This document shows positions 8,967 through 19,037 of a stretch of 64,000 nucleotides of DNA, in pieces. This DNA comes from a bacterium. GTDB taxonomy: Bacteria > Bacteroidota > Ignavibacteria > SZUA-365. Positions within the stretch are counted from its first letter, which is position 1; every line of letters begins with the position of its first letter. The DNA is taken from NCBI GenBank assembly GCA_020444325.1, contig JAHLLD010000005.1, forward strand, positions 1-64,000. The letters are read 5' to 3'. Made by a program: the position numbers and the translations under genes. The notes beneath the pieces were generated by a model, which worked only from the letters and a program-made list of their open reading frames with translations, was not told the origin of the DNA and did no database searches.

Positions 8967-11900
8967 ATGTTCCGTCGACTCCATATTCTCGCGCTTCTCT
9001 TCCTGTTCGCCACAGGATGTTCGCTGCTGTCGAAAGCGCCGCAGAAGGCCACATCTCCGGGTACTGTTCCCGCACCGCCGGATTCAGTCACGGTCGAGCA
9101 GCATATCGCGGTACCGCCGGACAGCCTGCTTCAGGACATTCCCGTGCGTGGCTATCCCGTCTCGCGCTCAGCGTGGATCGATCAGACGCTGGCGCGGCTC
9201 ACTCCCCGTGAACGAATTGCCCAGCTCCTCGTCCCATTTTCCTTTACCAATCTTGAAGAAAAAACGCTGCGTACGCTCAGGCATGCGGTGCGTGATCAGG
9301 GGGTAGGCGGTGTGCTTCTTTCACGAGGCACCGCGGAGGACGCACGCGCGCTCGTGGATTCCCTGCAGCAGTGGAGTGCGGTACCACTGCTGATCTCCGC
9401 CGATTTCGAAAATGGTCCGGGAATGCGGCTCAAAGGTGCGCTGGAGTTTCCTTCGATGATGGGACTCGGTGCCACGCGCAGTCCTGATCTCGCATACCGC
9501 GCAGGCAAGGCTGTTGCCGAAGAGGCGCTGGATCTCGGTTTCCAGATGAATTATGCGCCCGTCGCCGATATCAACAGCAATCCCGCGAATCCTGTGATCA
9601 ACATCCGCTCTTTTGGTGGTGACCGCGAGCTGGTGGCCGATATGGCGGAGGCCTATATGCGTGGCATGCAGGACGGCGGACTTATCGCTACCGCCAAACA
9701 TTTCCCGGGTCATGGAGACACGGATACCGATTCGCATACCGGATTGCCGCTCACCGGAGCTGCGCGCGAGCGGCTCGACAGCCTTGAGCTGTTCCCGTTC
9801 CGTCGCCTCGTGCATGCCGGCGTGCTCGGTGTGATGACGGCGCATATCGCTGTGCCCGCGGTGACCGGCGACAGCACACTGCCTGCGACGCTGTCGCGTA
9901 TCGTGCTCGACTCACTGCTGCGAACGACAATGCAGTTTCGCGGGCTCGTCGTGACCGACGCGATGAACATGAAAGCGCTGACGCGAACCGGTATCCCGAA
10001 TCTTCCCGCCGCGGCACTGCGCGCAGGCGCGGATGTGCTTCTCATTCCCGGCGACATTGACGAGAGCATTGACTCGATTGGTGCCGCAATGGCTCGAGGT
10101 GAACTCGACAGCATGCTCGTCATGCGTTCGGTGCGCCGCGTGCTGGGCTTCAAGCAATGGGCGCAGAAGCACCGCATGCCTGTCGATTCCACTCGTACAC
10201 GTCTCGAACGCCGCGCGCGCAACAGGCGTCTTGCGGAACGCATCGCTGAACGCGCTGCCACGCTGCTACGCAACGATGACGGACTCCTGCCCCAGTCACT
10301 TGCGGGCAAACATATCGGCGTCATCAGCGTCGTGCGGCGCAGTGAACCAGCGGCAGCGGCTGTGCTGCGAAGGGAACTCGAGGCACGCGGCGCCATGGTG
10401 AGCAGTGTCCTTCTGCCCAATCGCAAGGCAAAGGAAGCCGCCACCTGGATGCGCGATTCCCTTTCACAGATGGATCTGCTGCTGGTCTCTTCCTACATTA
10501 CCGTCGCCGAAGGCAGCGGGAGTATCGGGTACTCCGATGAGCAGCAGGAACTGCTGCAGAAGGAAGCATTGCGCCAAAAACCTGCGGTGCTTCTCGCCTT
10601 TGGTTCTCCGTATATCGTCGCCATGTCCGACGTCTTTCCGGCACAGTTGCTCCTGTATGGTGATGACGCGCCTTCGGTCCGCGCTGCCGTGAAAGCGCTG
10701 AGCGGAGAGATCGAAGCGACCGGACAACTGCCCGTGCATATCCCGGCGCGCTTTGCGCTTGGCAGCGGACTCCATATGGACGTCGTTCCCGCGCGTGCAA
10801 GCACGGATGCTGCATTTGCGGGCGTGGATGCACTTGTGCGCGATAAAATTGCGGAACATGCGTTTCCGGGTGCGCAGCTTGCGGTGATCTGTGGCAGCCG
10901 GGTGCTGTATTCCCGTAATTACGGCGCACTGACGTATGACAGCGCTTCCCCACCCGTCACATCGGAGACGCTGTACGATCTCGCCTCCCTTACGAAAGTT
11001 GTGGCGACGAGCGCGGCCGTCATGCGGCTGGTTGATGAAGGACGTCTCGCACTCGACAGCTGTGTAGCGTATTATCTTCCCGAATTCGGCGCACATGGGA
11101 AGGAACATATCACCATTCGCAATCTGCTTCTGCACAACAGCGGACTCGAGGCGTACAGGTTGTTCTATCAGCATACGTCGTCAGGGGAAGTGGTGCTGGA
11201 CAGCATCATGCAGGCTGCGCCCGTGTATGCAACGGGCAGCCGCACGGTGTACAGTGATCTCGGTATGATCACCCTCGGCAAAGTCATCGAACGTATCACC
11301 GGTTCTTCACTTGATCGCTATGTGCGGGAGCAGTTCTGGCAGCCCCTCGGGATGCAGCACACCATGTTTCTTCCCCCTGATTCCCTTCGTGCGCAATGCG
11401 CCCCGACCGAGGTGGATGATTACTGGCGGAAGCGTCTCGTACAGGGGGAAGTGCATGACGAGAACGCGGCATTGCTCGGGGGCGTGGCGGGACATGCGGG
11501 CGTGTTCTCCAATGCCGGGGATCTCTCCCGCTACGTACGTATGCTCATGAACGGTGGATCGTTCGATGGCGTGCGCTATTTTGACGAAGCCACTGTGCGG
11601 CAGTTTACGACCAGACAGTCGACCGCGAGCACGCGAGCACTGGGGTGGGATACCCGATCCGTGTCGGGTTCATCTTCCGGCCACTATTTTTCCATGAAGT
11701 CGTACGGGCACACGGGTTTTACCGGAACCTCGATCTGGGTCGATCCGGTTGCCAACATGGCAGTCATTTTCCTCACCAACCGCGTCTATCCCACACGCAG
11801 TAACAAGAAGCTCCCCCGCTTTCGCTCTGTGCTGCATGATGCCGTACGCGAAGCCATGCAGGAAATGGATGCGGATTGTACCACCGGCAGCACGCCGTAA
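8967..11900 (+). CDS. GH3 beta-N-acetylhexosaminidase / serine beta-lactamase-fold fusion lipoprotein
   Basis: 977 residues. The start at 8967 is preferred because it begins a lipoprotein signal (MFRRLHILALLFLFATGC, lipid Cys18); a TTG at 8925 would overlap the upstream gene and add non-signal residues. Residues ~65-400 are a GH3 domain with the NagZ signature KHFPGHGDTDTDSH (244-257) and nucleophile Asp in VTDAMNMKAL (~331). A GH3 C-terminal domain follows. From ~620 to the end lies a class C beta-lactamase-like domain with S-L-T-K (674-677), Y-S-D (762-764) and a late H-T-G in place of K-T-G. This fusion is known in Bacteroidetes relatives and suggests peptidoglycan turnover: hexosaminidase plus amidase/esterase-like activity. 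The beta-lactamase part is unlikely to confer drug resistance. Confidence 0.92.
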   Translation: MFRRLHILALLFLFATGCSLLSKAPQKATSPGTVPAPPDSVTVEQHIAVPPDSLLQDIPVRGYPVSRSAWIDQTLARLTPRERIAQLLVPFSFTNLEEKTLRTLRHAVRDQGVGGVLLSRGTAEDARALVDSLQQWSAVPLLISADFENGPGMRLKGALEFPSMMGLGATRSPDLAYRAGKAVAEEALDLGFQMNYAPVADINSNPANPVINIRSFGGDRELVADMAEAYMRGMQDGGLIATAKHFPGHGDTDTDSHTGLPLTGAARERLDSLELFPFRRLVHAGVLGVMTAHIAVPAVTGDSTLPATLSRIVLDSLLRTTMQFRGLVVTDAMNMKALTRTGIPNLPAAALRAGADVLLIPGDIDESIDSIGAAMARGELDSMLVMRSVRRVLGFKQWAQKHRMPVDSTRTRLERRARNRRLAERIAERAATLLRNDDGLLPQSLAGKHIGVISVVRRSEPAAAAVLRRELEARGAMVSSVLLPNRKAKEAATWMRDSLSQMDLLLVSSYITVAEGSGSIGYSDEQQELLQKEALRQKPAVLLAFGSPYIVAMSDVFPAQLLLYGDDAPSVRAAVKALSGEIEATGQLPVHIPARFALGSGLHMDVVPARASTDAAFAGVDALVRDKIAEHAFPGAQLAVICGSRVLYSRNYGALTYDSASPPVTSETLYDLASLTKVVATSAAVMRLVDEGRLALDSCVAYYLPEFGAHGKEHITIRNLLLHNSGLEAYRLFYQHTSSGEVVLDSIMQAAPVYATGSRTVYSDLGMITLGKVIERITGSSLDRYVREQFWQPLGMQHTMFLPPDSLRAQCAPTEVDDYWRKRLVQGEVHDENAALLGGVAGHAGVFSNAGDLSRYVRMLMNGGSFDGVRYFDEATVRQFTTRQSTASTRALGWDTRSVSGSSSGHYFSMKSYGHTGFTGTSIWVDPVANMAVIFLTNRVYPTRSNKKLPRFRSVLHDAVREAMQEMDADCTTGSTP

Positions 11901-11994
11901 GCTGAACGAGCGCCTGCGCACGCGGACGGCCACAGGTTGGCATTTTCCCGCACCGCATTGTACTTTGTCCTGTCCCTCACAAGACCTGTTGCAG

Positions 11995-12552
11995 ATGAAA
12001 AACAAGCGTGGAATATCGCCCACGATCAGCGACGACGCTGTTCTGAAAAGCACGGGAAAGTCCTGGAAGCAGTGGTTCGCCATACTCGACGCCGCCGGTG
12101 CGCAGCTGTGTTCGCATAAGGAAATCGTTGCTTTGCTGCGCGAAGAGGGCGGACTGAACGGATGGTGGCAGCAAATGGTCACCGTCAGTTATGAGCAGGC
12201 ACGGGGCATGCGGGAAAAGCATGAGAAAACGGACGGATTTCAGATCGGGGTCAGCAAAACCATTGCAGTACCCGTCGCGAAGGTCTATGGTGCCTGGGCG
12301 GATGGCAGGACACGGAAACGTTGGCTGCCTGAGACCATTACCATTCGTAAAAAAACGGAAAACAGCAGCCTTCGCATTACGTGGACAGACGGCAGTTCTT
12401 CGCTCGATGTCATGTGTTATGCGAAGGGTGAGCAGAAAAGTCAGGTGACGGTCAATCATGGCCGTTTGCCGGATGCGGAGGCAGCGGAGATGGCGAAAGC
12501 AGAATGGCGCGCGCGCCTGACCAGGCTCAAAGACATGCTCGAAAAGAAATAG
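11995..12552 (+). CDS. DUF4287 plus AHSA1/SRPBCC-domain protein
   Basis: 185 residues, cytosolic (no signal). The N-terminal ~75 residues match DUF4287 (TGKSWKQWFAILD ... GWWQQMVTVSYEQARG). Residues ~85-185 look like an AHSA1-type SRPBCC fold (SKTIAVPVAKVYGAWAD ... RKRWL ... LRITWTDGSSSLDV). The pair is a recurring architecture of unknown biochemical role; SRPBCC folds bind hydrophobic ligands or act as Hsp90 co-chaperones. The start at 11995 fits the DUF4287 N-terminus; the open frame upstream overlaps the preceding gene and is not retained. Confidence 0.85.
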   Translation: MKNKRGISPTISDDAVLKSTGKSWKQWFAILDAAGAQLCSHKEIVALLREEGGLNGWWQQMVTVSYEQARGMREKHEKTDGFQIGVSKTIAVPVAKVYGAWADGRTRKRWLPETITIRKKTENSSLRITWTDGSSSLDVMCYAKGEQKSQVTVNHGRLPDAEAAEMAKAEWRARLTRLKDMLEKK

Positions 12553-12628
12553 ATGCCAGCATGGAAACCTGAATGCCTGCATCGCGGTTGAATGAGTATA
12601 TACATTTTCACCTGAAGGGAGCCTTCCC

Positions 12629-13444
12629 ATGATTCGCACACGTTTGCTGATACCCGTCAGCCTTCTCCTTGTCTCGGTATTCTTCCTGTCCGCCTGCGGT
12701 ACCGTTCCGGTAACCGGACGCCGGCAGCTCAACCTGATCCCCTCCTCTACCATGCTGTCCATGAGCGCGTCGCAATACGGCGAATTCATGCAGTCGCACC
12801 GCCAGAGCGGTGACATGAGCAAAGTGCAGATGGTACGGCGGGTCGGGACTGGAATCAAGAACGCCGTAGAACGCTATTTCGCGCAGAAAGGAATGTCGGA
12901 TGAACTTTCCGGGTACAAGTGGGAATTCAACCTCGTCGAGAGTCCGGAAGTCAATGCCTGGTGTATGCCCGGCGGAAAAGTCGTCGTCTACACAGGCATT
13001 CTTCCCATCACGAGGGACGAAACTGGACTGGCAGTGGTGATGGGACATGAAATTGCCCACGCCATCGCCGAGCATGGAAATGAACGCATGAGCCAGGGTT
13101 TGCTGACACAGCTTGGCGGCATGGCCCTGTCTGAAGCGCTCTCGGAGAAACCGGAGCAGACGCGCGCACTCTGGATGACGGCGTTCGGCGTCGGCGCCCA
13201 GGTCGGGGTTCTGCTGCCGTTCAGTCGTCTGCAGGAGAGCGAAGCAGATGAGCTGGGACTGATTTTCATGGCCATGGCGGGATATAACCCGAATGAGGCC
13301 GTCGGATTCTGGCAGCGCATGGCGGCGATGAAAAACGGTTCTGCTCCGCCGGAATTTCTCAGCACGCATCCTTCCGACGAGACGCGTATCAGGGATATCC
13401 AGAAGGCGCTGCCGGAAGCCATGAAGTATTACCGTAAGCACTGA
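12629..13444 (+). CDS. M48 family zinc metalloprotease lipoprotein
   Basis: 271 residues. Lipoprotein signal MIRTRLLIPVSLLLVSVFFL-SAC (lipid Cys23), then GTVPVTGRRQLNL, typical of the M48 lipoproteins (LoiP/BepA-like). Zinc site HEIAH at 140-144, with the third ligand expected in ESEADELG (203-210). Probably acts in the periplasm in outer-membrane protein quality control. No TPR tail is present, so it is closer to LoiP than to BepA. The upstream GAAGGGAG is a plausible Shine-Dalgarno. The next gene begins 5 bp after the stop. Confidence 0.93.
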   Translation: MIRTRLLIPVSLLLVSVFFLSACGTVPVTGRRQLNLIPSSTMLSMSASQYGEFMQSHRQSGDMSKVQMVRRVGTGIKNAVERYFAQKGMSDELSGYKWEFNLVESPEVNAWCMPGGKVVVYTGILPITRDETGLAVVMGHEIAHAIAEHGNERMSQGLLTQLGGMALSEALSEKPEQTRALWMTAFGVGAQVGVLLPFSRLQESEADELGLIFMAMAGYNPNEAVGFWQRMAAMKNGSAPPEFLSTHPSDETRIRDIQKALPEAMKYYRKH

Positions 13445-13449
13445 TTTCG

Positions 13450-13938
13450 ATGCTCGCGTTCCGCATTGTGATACTGCAGCGGGTTGCTCTTGGCATCCCG
13501 CTGCTTCTGTTTCTCTTCAGTCATGCCCGGGCGCAATGCGAGATCGATGCATTGCAGTGGATGGCAGGGAGCTGGGAGCTGGAGGGGAAGGCTGAGACGG
13601 AGGAACACTGGACATCGGCTGCGGGGGGCATGATGCTCGGAATGCACAGGGATGTGAAGGGATCCCGCAGTTTTTTCGAGTATCTGCGTATTGAACAGCG
13701 CGCTGACAGCGTTTTCTATATCGCCGCGCCAATGGGGGGCAAGACGACGGAATTTCTGCTGGTCGAGTGCAGTCCTACTTTCGTCCGCTTTGAAAATCAC
13801 GCACATGATTATCCCGTGCGCATTGAATACGAACGGCACGGCAGGGGCGGACTCACAGCCCGGATATCCGGGGTGAATGGGAGGGACGCTAGAAGCTGGC
13901 GTTTCGTGCGTCGCAAGAAAGGCCTGCTTCAGGACTGA
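13450..13938 (+). CDS. Small secreted DUF6265-like protein
   Basis: 162 residues with a signal peptide ending near SHARAQ. The mature part begins CEIDALQWMAGSWELEGKAETEEHW and contains GGMMLGMHRDVK and RFENHAHDYPVRIEYER, the layout of DUF6265 (WMxGxW). This is a lipocalin-like beta-barrel family common in Bacteroidetes with no known function. It begins 5 bp downstream of the M48 gene, so co-transcription is likely. No catalytic residues are evident. Confidence 0.75.
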   Translation: MLAFRIVILQRVALGIPLLLFLFSHARAQCEIDALQWMAGSWELEGKAETEEHWTSAAGGMMLGMHRDVKGSRSFFEYLRIEQRADSVFYIAAPMGGKTTEFLLVECSPTFVRFENHAHDYPVRIEYERHGRGGLTARISGVNGRDARSWRFVRRKKGLLQD

Positions 13939-14008
13939 CATTTCGCCCGGGCATTGCGTATTTTCTTTGTTCCACACCTTGTCGTTTCACAATCGACGGA
14001 TACCATCC

Positions 14009-16132
14009 ATGTCGCTGCGCCGCTGCATCCTTCCCCTGATTTTCATTCTTGCATTCACTTCCCAACTCCTTGCCCAGGAACAATCCGAGTTCGTTCTGGA
14101 AAACGGAACGATGTGGACGTTTGATCGTCCACCTGTCGAATATTTCACCCAGACCTATGGCTTTACGCCCGAGGCATCCTGGTTTGAGGATGTCCGCATG
14201 TCCGCCCTGCGATTTGCGAACCATTGTTCCGCATCCTTCGTCAGTAACAGCGGACTCGTGATGACAAACTATCACTGCGGCATCGATGCGGTAATTTCCG
14301 TCTCGAAACCGGGAGAGGATTTGCGCAAAGACGGTTTCTATGCTGCGCGTCAGGAGGATGAACGCCGGGTTGACGGACTGTATGTCGACCAGCTCGTGGA
14401 AATCATCGATGTCACGGAGGAAGTCGCCGGCGCGATGGCCGCCGGGGAAAGCGCGGAACAGGCTTTTCAGCTGCGCGACAGTAAAATCGGCGAAATCGAG
14501 GAACGGCTCAAAGGCGATGACATGTATTGCCAGGTGGTCACGTTTTACAGCGGAGCGCGTTACTCCGCGTATCGCTATCGCCGCTACGACGATGTGCGCC
14601 TGGTGTTTTCAAGCGAACTTTCCTTCGCCTTCTTCGGCGGGATCTACGATTTCTGGTCCTACCCCCGCTATAGCTTCGACTGTGACCTGTTTCGTGTCTA
14701 CGAGAACGGCAAGCCGCTCAAACCCAAACATTATTTTCGCTGGAGCAGGGAAGGTGCGGCACCGGGTGACCCCATTTTCGTCGTCGGGAATCCGGGACGT
14801 ACAGGCCGCCTCGTCACCGCGGATATGCTGACATTCGAGCGCGATATTCGCGTGCCCTACCTCGTGCAGCTGCTGACCGATCGCAAGGAGATCCTCGAGC
14901 AGTGGATCAAAGCGCATCCGGAAGATGCCGCCGGATATTTCGATGAATTTTTCGGTGTGGTCAATGGACAGGAGGCGTATTACGGCCGTCTGTTGGGACT
15001 GCAGGATGATGAGCTGATTCAGCGGCGCCGGGATTTCGATACGCGTTTCCGGGCGGCTGTCATGAAGGATGCCGCCATGGCGGATGAGTTCGGCGACCTC
15101 TGGACAGAGATTGCTGACAACACCGCGAAGCGTCGCACTGTCGGACGCGACCTGCTTGCGATGCGCACGAACGGACTTGGCGTAAGCGCGCACGTCGCAC
15201 GTGCAGCACAGCTTGTGATGTATCTCGAACAGATGAAGCTGCCCGAGGAGGAGCGCCAGGAAATGTACCGCGGCAACTCCGCGACACTTATTCGCCGTAA
15301 ACTGGCACAGCCCCTGGAAACCGTTGCGCAGATAGAGCGCATGACGTTGCAGCGTCAGCTCGCGCTCATGCAGCATACGCTCGACGAAACCGATCCCCTG
15401 ATGAGCGAAGTACTCGGTGGATTGACGCCGGAGCAGGCGGCAGACCGTCTCCTTGAAGCGAGCGTGCTTGACGACAGCGCAGCGGTTGCAGCGCTGCTTG
15501 AGGATGAACAGGCCTTCAGTTCCGACCCGTTTCTCCCGCTTGCCGCAGAGATGCTTCGCCGTGCAAAGACTGCGGCCGCGACGAGTGCGCCGCTGGCAAC
15601 GCGTCTCGAGGAACTGCGCGGCGACATGGGACGCGCCCTTTACGCAGTGTACGGCGACCATGTGCCGCCCGATGCCACGTTCACCCTTCGCATCTCCGAC
15701 GGTGTGGTCAGGGGTTATGTATACAACGGTACCATCGCTCCCCCGATCACAACCTTCCACGGGATGTTCGACCGCAACATTTCTTTCGCGCAGTCGGATC
15801 TGGCATGGGATGCCATGATGAATGGCAACGCTTTCGATCTTCCGCCAAAGTGGAAAAACGTACCCGGGGATTTCGACGCGGACACGCCGATGAACTTTGT
15901 GTCCACCTGTGATATCATCGGAGGGAATTCCGGGAGTCCTGTCATCAACGTCAATCGAGAGATCGTCGGACTCGCATTCGACGGAAATATTGAATCCCTG
16001 CCCGGTGAATTCATCTTTGCGCCGGATAAAGGGAATCGCACCATCTCAGTGCATTCAGCTGGAATCCTGGAAAGCCTCCGGCATGTGTATAAGGCCGATC
16101 GCATCGTGAGTGAGATCGAGTCCAGCCGCTGA
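14009..16132 (+). CDS. dpp7: S46 dipeptidyl-peptidase, DPP7 type
   Basis: 707 residues, family-typical length (about 710). Signal peptide MSLRRCILPLIFILAFTSQLLAQ sets the start at 14009. Catalytic His89 lies in TNYHCG and nucleophile Ser641 in GGNSGSPV; the Asp probably lies in the SYPRYSFDCDLF region. S46 enzymes release dipeptides from peptide N-termini in the periplasm. The residue 18 after the Ser is Gly659 (AFDGN). In the Porphyromonas enzymes Gly at this position marks DPP7 (hydrophobic P1) and Arg marks DPP11 (acidic P1), so DPP7-like specificity is inferred. A DPP11-type paralogue lies at 52524-54656. Confidence 0.93.
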   Translation: MSLRRCILPLIFILAFTSQLLAQEQSEFVLENGTMWTFDRPPVEYFTQTYGFTPEASWFEDVRMSALRFANHCSASFVSNSGLVMTNYHCGIDAVISVSKPGEDLRKDGFYAARQEDERRVDGLYVDQLVEIIDVTEEVAGAMAAGESAEQAFQLRDSKIGEIEERLKGDDMYCQVVTFYSGARYSAYRYRRYDDVRLVFSSELSFAFFGGIYDFWSYPRYSFDCDLFRVYENGKPLKPKHYFRWSREGAAPGDPIFVVGNPGRTGRLVTADMLTFERDIRVPYLVQLLTDRKEILEQWIKAHPEDAAGYFDEFFGVVNGQEAYYGRLLGLQDDELIQRRRDFDTRFRAAVMKDAAMADEFGDLWTEIADNTAKRRTVGRDLLAMRTNGLGVSAHVARAAQLVMYLEQMKLPEEERQEMYRGNSATLIRRKLAQPLETVAQIERMTLQRQLALMQHTLDETDPLMSEVLGGLTPEQAADRLLEASVLDDSAAVAALLEDEQAFSSDPFLPLAAEMLRRAKTAAATSAPLATRLEELRGDMGRALYAVYGDHVPPDATFTLRISDGVVRGYVYNGTIAPPITTFHGMFDRNISFAQSDLAWDAMMNGNAFDLPPKWKNVPGDFDADTPMNFVSTCDIIGGNSGSPVINVNREIVGLAFDGNIESLPGEFIFAPDKGNRTISVHSAGILESLRHVYKADRIVSEIESSR

Positions 16133-16169
16133 TGCTTTCATGGCAGATCAATCTATCGAAGAGGTGTCT

Positions 16170-16700
16170 ATGAAATACATGAAACCCGGCATTACGTTAC
16201 TGCTCGCATTTATCTGCGTGGCCTCTCTGCAGGCGCAGGAACTGGACAAGGAACTGCGCGTGTTCGAACCCATGGTTGGAAAAACCTGGAAGGGGAAACT
16301 CAGTGAAGATGGAGCGGAAAAGGAAGCATGGGATGTCTCACGCTGGGAGCGCGCGCTCAACGGAAAAGCCATCCGCATTCTCCACTCGGTCAACGACGGA
16401 GAATACGGGGGCGAAACCATGCTGTACTGGAATCGTGAGAAAGAGGAACTGCAGTTTTATTACTTCACCACTGCCGGTTTCATGACGCATGGCACGATCG
16501 TGGCCAATGAAGATGGTTATACCGCGCATGAAAAGGTCACGGGTAATCAGAATGGCATCACGGAGGTGCGCAGCCGAAGTGTGCTGCAGGAGGATGGATC
16601 CATGCTCGGGACGAGCGAGTATCTCAAGAACGGAGAATGGGTACCGGGTCACTCCATCCACTATCATGAAGATGCGTCAGCCGAAGTGAAGTTTCGCTGA
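16170..16700 (+). CDS. Small secreted protein of unknown function
   Basis: 176 residues. The ATG at 16170 follows GAGGTG at 16161-16166 and begins a signal peptide (MKYMKPGITLLLAFICVASLQAQ). The mature part (VFEPMVGKTWKGK ... WDVSRWERALNGKAIRILHSV ... GETMLYWNREKEELQFYYFTTAGF) looks like a small beta-barrel of the DUF1579/lipocalin-like sort, similar in style to the DUF6265-like protein at 13450 but not clearly homologous. It follows dpp7 by 37 bp in the same direction. No function is assigned. Confidence 0.7.
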   Translation: MKYMKPGITLLLAFICVASLQAQELDKELRVFEPMVGKTWKGKLSEDGAEKEAWDVSRWERALNGKAIRILHSVNDGEYGGETMLYWNREKEELQFYYFTTAGFMTHGTIVANEDGYTAHEKVTGNQNGITEVRSRSVLQEDGSMLGTSEYLKNGEWVPGHSIHYHEDASAEVKFR

Positions 16701-16769
16701 CCGGTTCTGCGTTCCGCACACGCCTGCCGGACAGTTCACGCGGATCATTGGCGGAGTGCATGCATAGGA

Positions 16770-18893
16770 TCACTTCCTCAGGCGTGGACCGAGTGCGGTG
16801 GCGCGCTGCACCGGAAGATCGCAGGCAAAATTTCTGCACACCCAGGCCGTCGGCACATTGTCGACGGCCTTCATGTCTGCGACAAACGGAACCAGTGCGC
16901 TGAGAGCATCGCCTTCCTCATCCGTACGCAGAAGGATGACGCTGTTCGGTAGGAAATGTTCACGGACCACAGAGAGCAGCTCTGCTGCCGCCTCTCGCGT
17001 AGGGGCAGCGAGGACGATCTCCTTTCCCGCGGCGCGGGCGAAATCCCAGGCCATGAGCATGACGGTACTGCCGGTGGGTGTGCGGGAGATCTGTGCGCCG
17101 AATGCGTGCACGATGCCCTCGGCCCGCGCTTCAAAATCACTGCGTCCCGTCATGCGCGCGAGGCGCAGCAGGCTCAACGCCGCGACACTGTTGCCAGAGG
17201 GCAGCGCGCCATCCTGCGCATCCATACTTCGTACCAGCAGCCTCTCGGCATTGTCCGCAGTAAAGAACAGGGCCGCACTCTCTTCATCACTGAACCTGCG
17301 CAGCATTTGCTCCGCAAGTTCCACGGCGGTGCGCAGCCAGCGTACTTCAAACGTCGCCTCATACAGGTCGATCATTCCTGCACAGAGAAACGCATAGTCC
17401 TCCAGGAAGCCGTCGATGCCCGCGCTGTCTCCACGCAGCCTGCGCAGCAGGGTTCCGTCATCCCGCAGCATGTGTGACACGAGTGCGTCCGCTGCCCTGC
17501 GCGCCATCTCCGTCATGCGCGCATCATCGAAGGCACTGCCAGCCTGTGCGAGCGCGGAGATCATGAGTCCATTCCACGCCGTGAGGATTTTATCATCGAG
17601 CGAGGGGTGGACGCGTCGGGATCGATACGCGAAGAGGCGGGATTTCGCGGCGTCGACCCGAGCCAAACCTTCCTCAAAAGAAATGTCATGCCGCTGCGCC
17701 CATTCGTATGGATCGACAGCGATATGCAGGATGTTCTGTCCCTGTTCGAAATTCCCTGCAGCTTCCACCCCGAAATATTCCGCAAGCATTTCCGCATCCG
17801 CCCCGGCGATGCCGTCGAATTCCGCCTTCGTGAACACGTAGAATTTTCCTTCGACCCCTTCGCTGTCGGCGTTTTCGGCAGAGTAGAACATGCCGCGTGT
17901 GTCTGTCATATCGCGTTCGATATAGGTGACGAGTTCTTCGGCAATCTGCCGGTAGGCGTCCTTTCGCGTCACCCGCCATGCATCGGTATAGGCGGAGAGC
18001 AGAAGCGCATTATCGTACAGCATCTTTTCAAAATGCGGAACCAGCCATTTGCTGTCGGTGGAATATCTGCAGAAGCCGCCACCGAGATGATCCCAGAGTC
18101 CCCCGCGATACATGCGCAGCAGCGTTTCCTCCACCATGCCCAGAAGCTCCGCATCATTGTCGGCCGACGCACGGCGCAGCAGGAAGCTGAGCGTGTGCCC
18201 CATGGGAAATTTGGGCGCAGCACCGAATCCACCCCAGCGGCTGTCGTAATTGGATCGGAATCCGTTGACGGCGCGTTCGAGAATATCGTCCCCGATTTCA
18301 TCGGCTGTGGGACGCAGAGCGTCACGCAGCTGTGATTGCAGCTGCGCACCGATACCGAGTATTTTCTGTCTGTCGTTTTCCCACGCGTCGCTGAGGGACT
18401 GTATGACACGCATGAAGCCGGGCCTTCCGAAACGATCTTCCGGCGGATAGTACGTTCCGGCGAAGAACGGCTGCTTGTCCGGTGTGAGAAACACCGTCAG
18501 CGGCCATCCGCCCGCACCTGTCATCGCCTGGCAGACTGTCATGTAGATATCGTCGATATCCGGCCGTTCCTCCCGGTCGACCTTGATGGAAATGAAATGT
18601 TCGGCGAGATAGGCGGCAACGCGCGGGTCTTCGAACGACTCATGTTCCATGACATGGCACCAGTGGCAGGTGGAGTAGCCGATGGAAAGGAATACGGGTT
18701 TATCCTCACGCTGCGCGCGCTCGAAGGCTTCATCGCCCCAGGGATACCACTGTACGGGATTCCGCGCGTGCTGCAGCAGGTAGGGACTGGAGGTGAAGAC
18801 CAGGCGGTTGAATTCCTTTCCCCCATCCGGTGGAAGGGTCGAGAGATCGGGGAAATCAAACACTCCGTCGCGAATCTTGCCTGTCTGCGTCAT
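16770..18893 (-). CDS. DUF255 thioredoxin-domain protein (YyaL/SPATA20 family)
   Basis: 707 residues. The start at 18893 is set by AAGGAGAGCT just upstream and by the conserved N-terminus ([25 protein letters not shown]). The N-terminal ~170 residues are a thioredoxin-like DUF255 domain with CHWCH at 76-80. The remainder is an (alpha/alpha)6-barrel resembling N-acylglucosamine 2-epimerase/glycosyl-hydrolase folds ([39 protein letters not shown]). The family is widely conserved but of unsettled function. No signal peptide, so cytosolic. Divergent from the DUF445 gene; the shared region carries a palindrome at 18917-18933. Confidence 0.92.
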   Translation of the reverse strand: MTQTGKIRDGVFDFPDLSTLPPDGGKEFNRLVFTSSPYLLQHARNPVQWYPWGDEAFERAQREDKPVFLSIGYSTCHWCHVMEHESFEDPRVAAYLAEHFISIKVDREERPDIDDIYMTVCQAMTGAGGWPLTVFLTPDKQPFFAGTYYPPEDRFGRPGFMRVIQSLSDAWENDRQKILGIGAQLQSQLRDALRPTADEIGDDILERAVNGFRSNYDSRWGGFGAAPKFPMGHTLSFLLRRASADNDAELLGMVEETLLRMYRGGLWDHLGGGFCRYSTDSKWLVPHFEKMLYDNALLLSAYTDAWRVTRKDAYRQIAEELVTYIERDMTDTRGMFYSAENADSEGVEGKFYVFTKAEFDGIAGADAEMLAEYFGVEAAGNFEQGQNILHIAVDPYEWAQRHDISFEEGLARVDAAKSRLFAYRSRRVHPSLDDKILTAWNGLMISALAQAGSAFDDARMTEMARRAADALVSHMLRDDGTLLRRLRGDSAGIDGFLEDYAFLCAGMIDLYEATFEVRWLRTAVELAEQMLRRFSDEESAALFFTADNAERLLVRSMDAQDGALPSGNSVAALSLLRLARMTGRSDFEARAEGIVHAFGAQISRTPTGSTVMLMAWDFARAAGKEIVLAAPTREAAAELLSVVREHFLPNSVILLRTDEEGDALSALVPFVADMKAVDNVPTAWVCRNFACDLPVQRATALGPRLRK

Positions 18894-18916
18894 AGCTCTC
18901 CTTTGTGTGTTCTCTT

Positions 18917-18933
18917 TATGCAACATCTGCATA
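18917..18933. promoter_or_regulatory. Candidate operator, palindrome TATGCA-N5-TGCATA
   Basis: The sequence TATGCAACATCTGCATA has perfect 6-bp half-sites with a 5-bp centre. It lies 24 bp upstream of the DUF255 start codon in a divergent intergenic region. The same 12 fixed positions occur three times at 38517-38599. Regulatory role is inferred from position and symmetry. Confidence 0.4.
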
Positions 18934-18946
18934 TTGTTGAGGATTC

Positions 18947-18991
18947 CCCGGCGTTGCGCTGCCCGGCGCTGCACTGCCCGGCGCTTGCCAG
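18947..18991. repeat. 15-bp tandem repeat, three copies
   Basis: CCCGGCG-[TC]-TGC-[GA]-CTG type units at 18947-18961 and 18962-18976, with a diverged third copy at 18977-18991. They lie between the divergent DUF255 and DUF445 genes. Confidence 0.7.
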
Positions 18992-19037
18992 CGGGAAGGG
19001 ACTGCAGTATGTTGTCAGAGATTACTGTGGATAGTAT

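Noticed and set aside
8967-11900. Beta-lactamase domain considered as an antibiotic-resistance gene
   Set aside because: It is fused to a GH3 hexosaminidase in a lipoprotein and has HTG instead of KTG, fitting a peptidoglycan-turnover protein.
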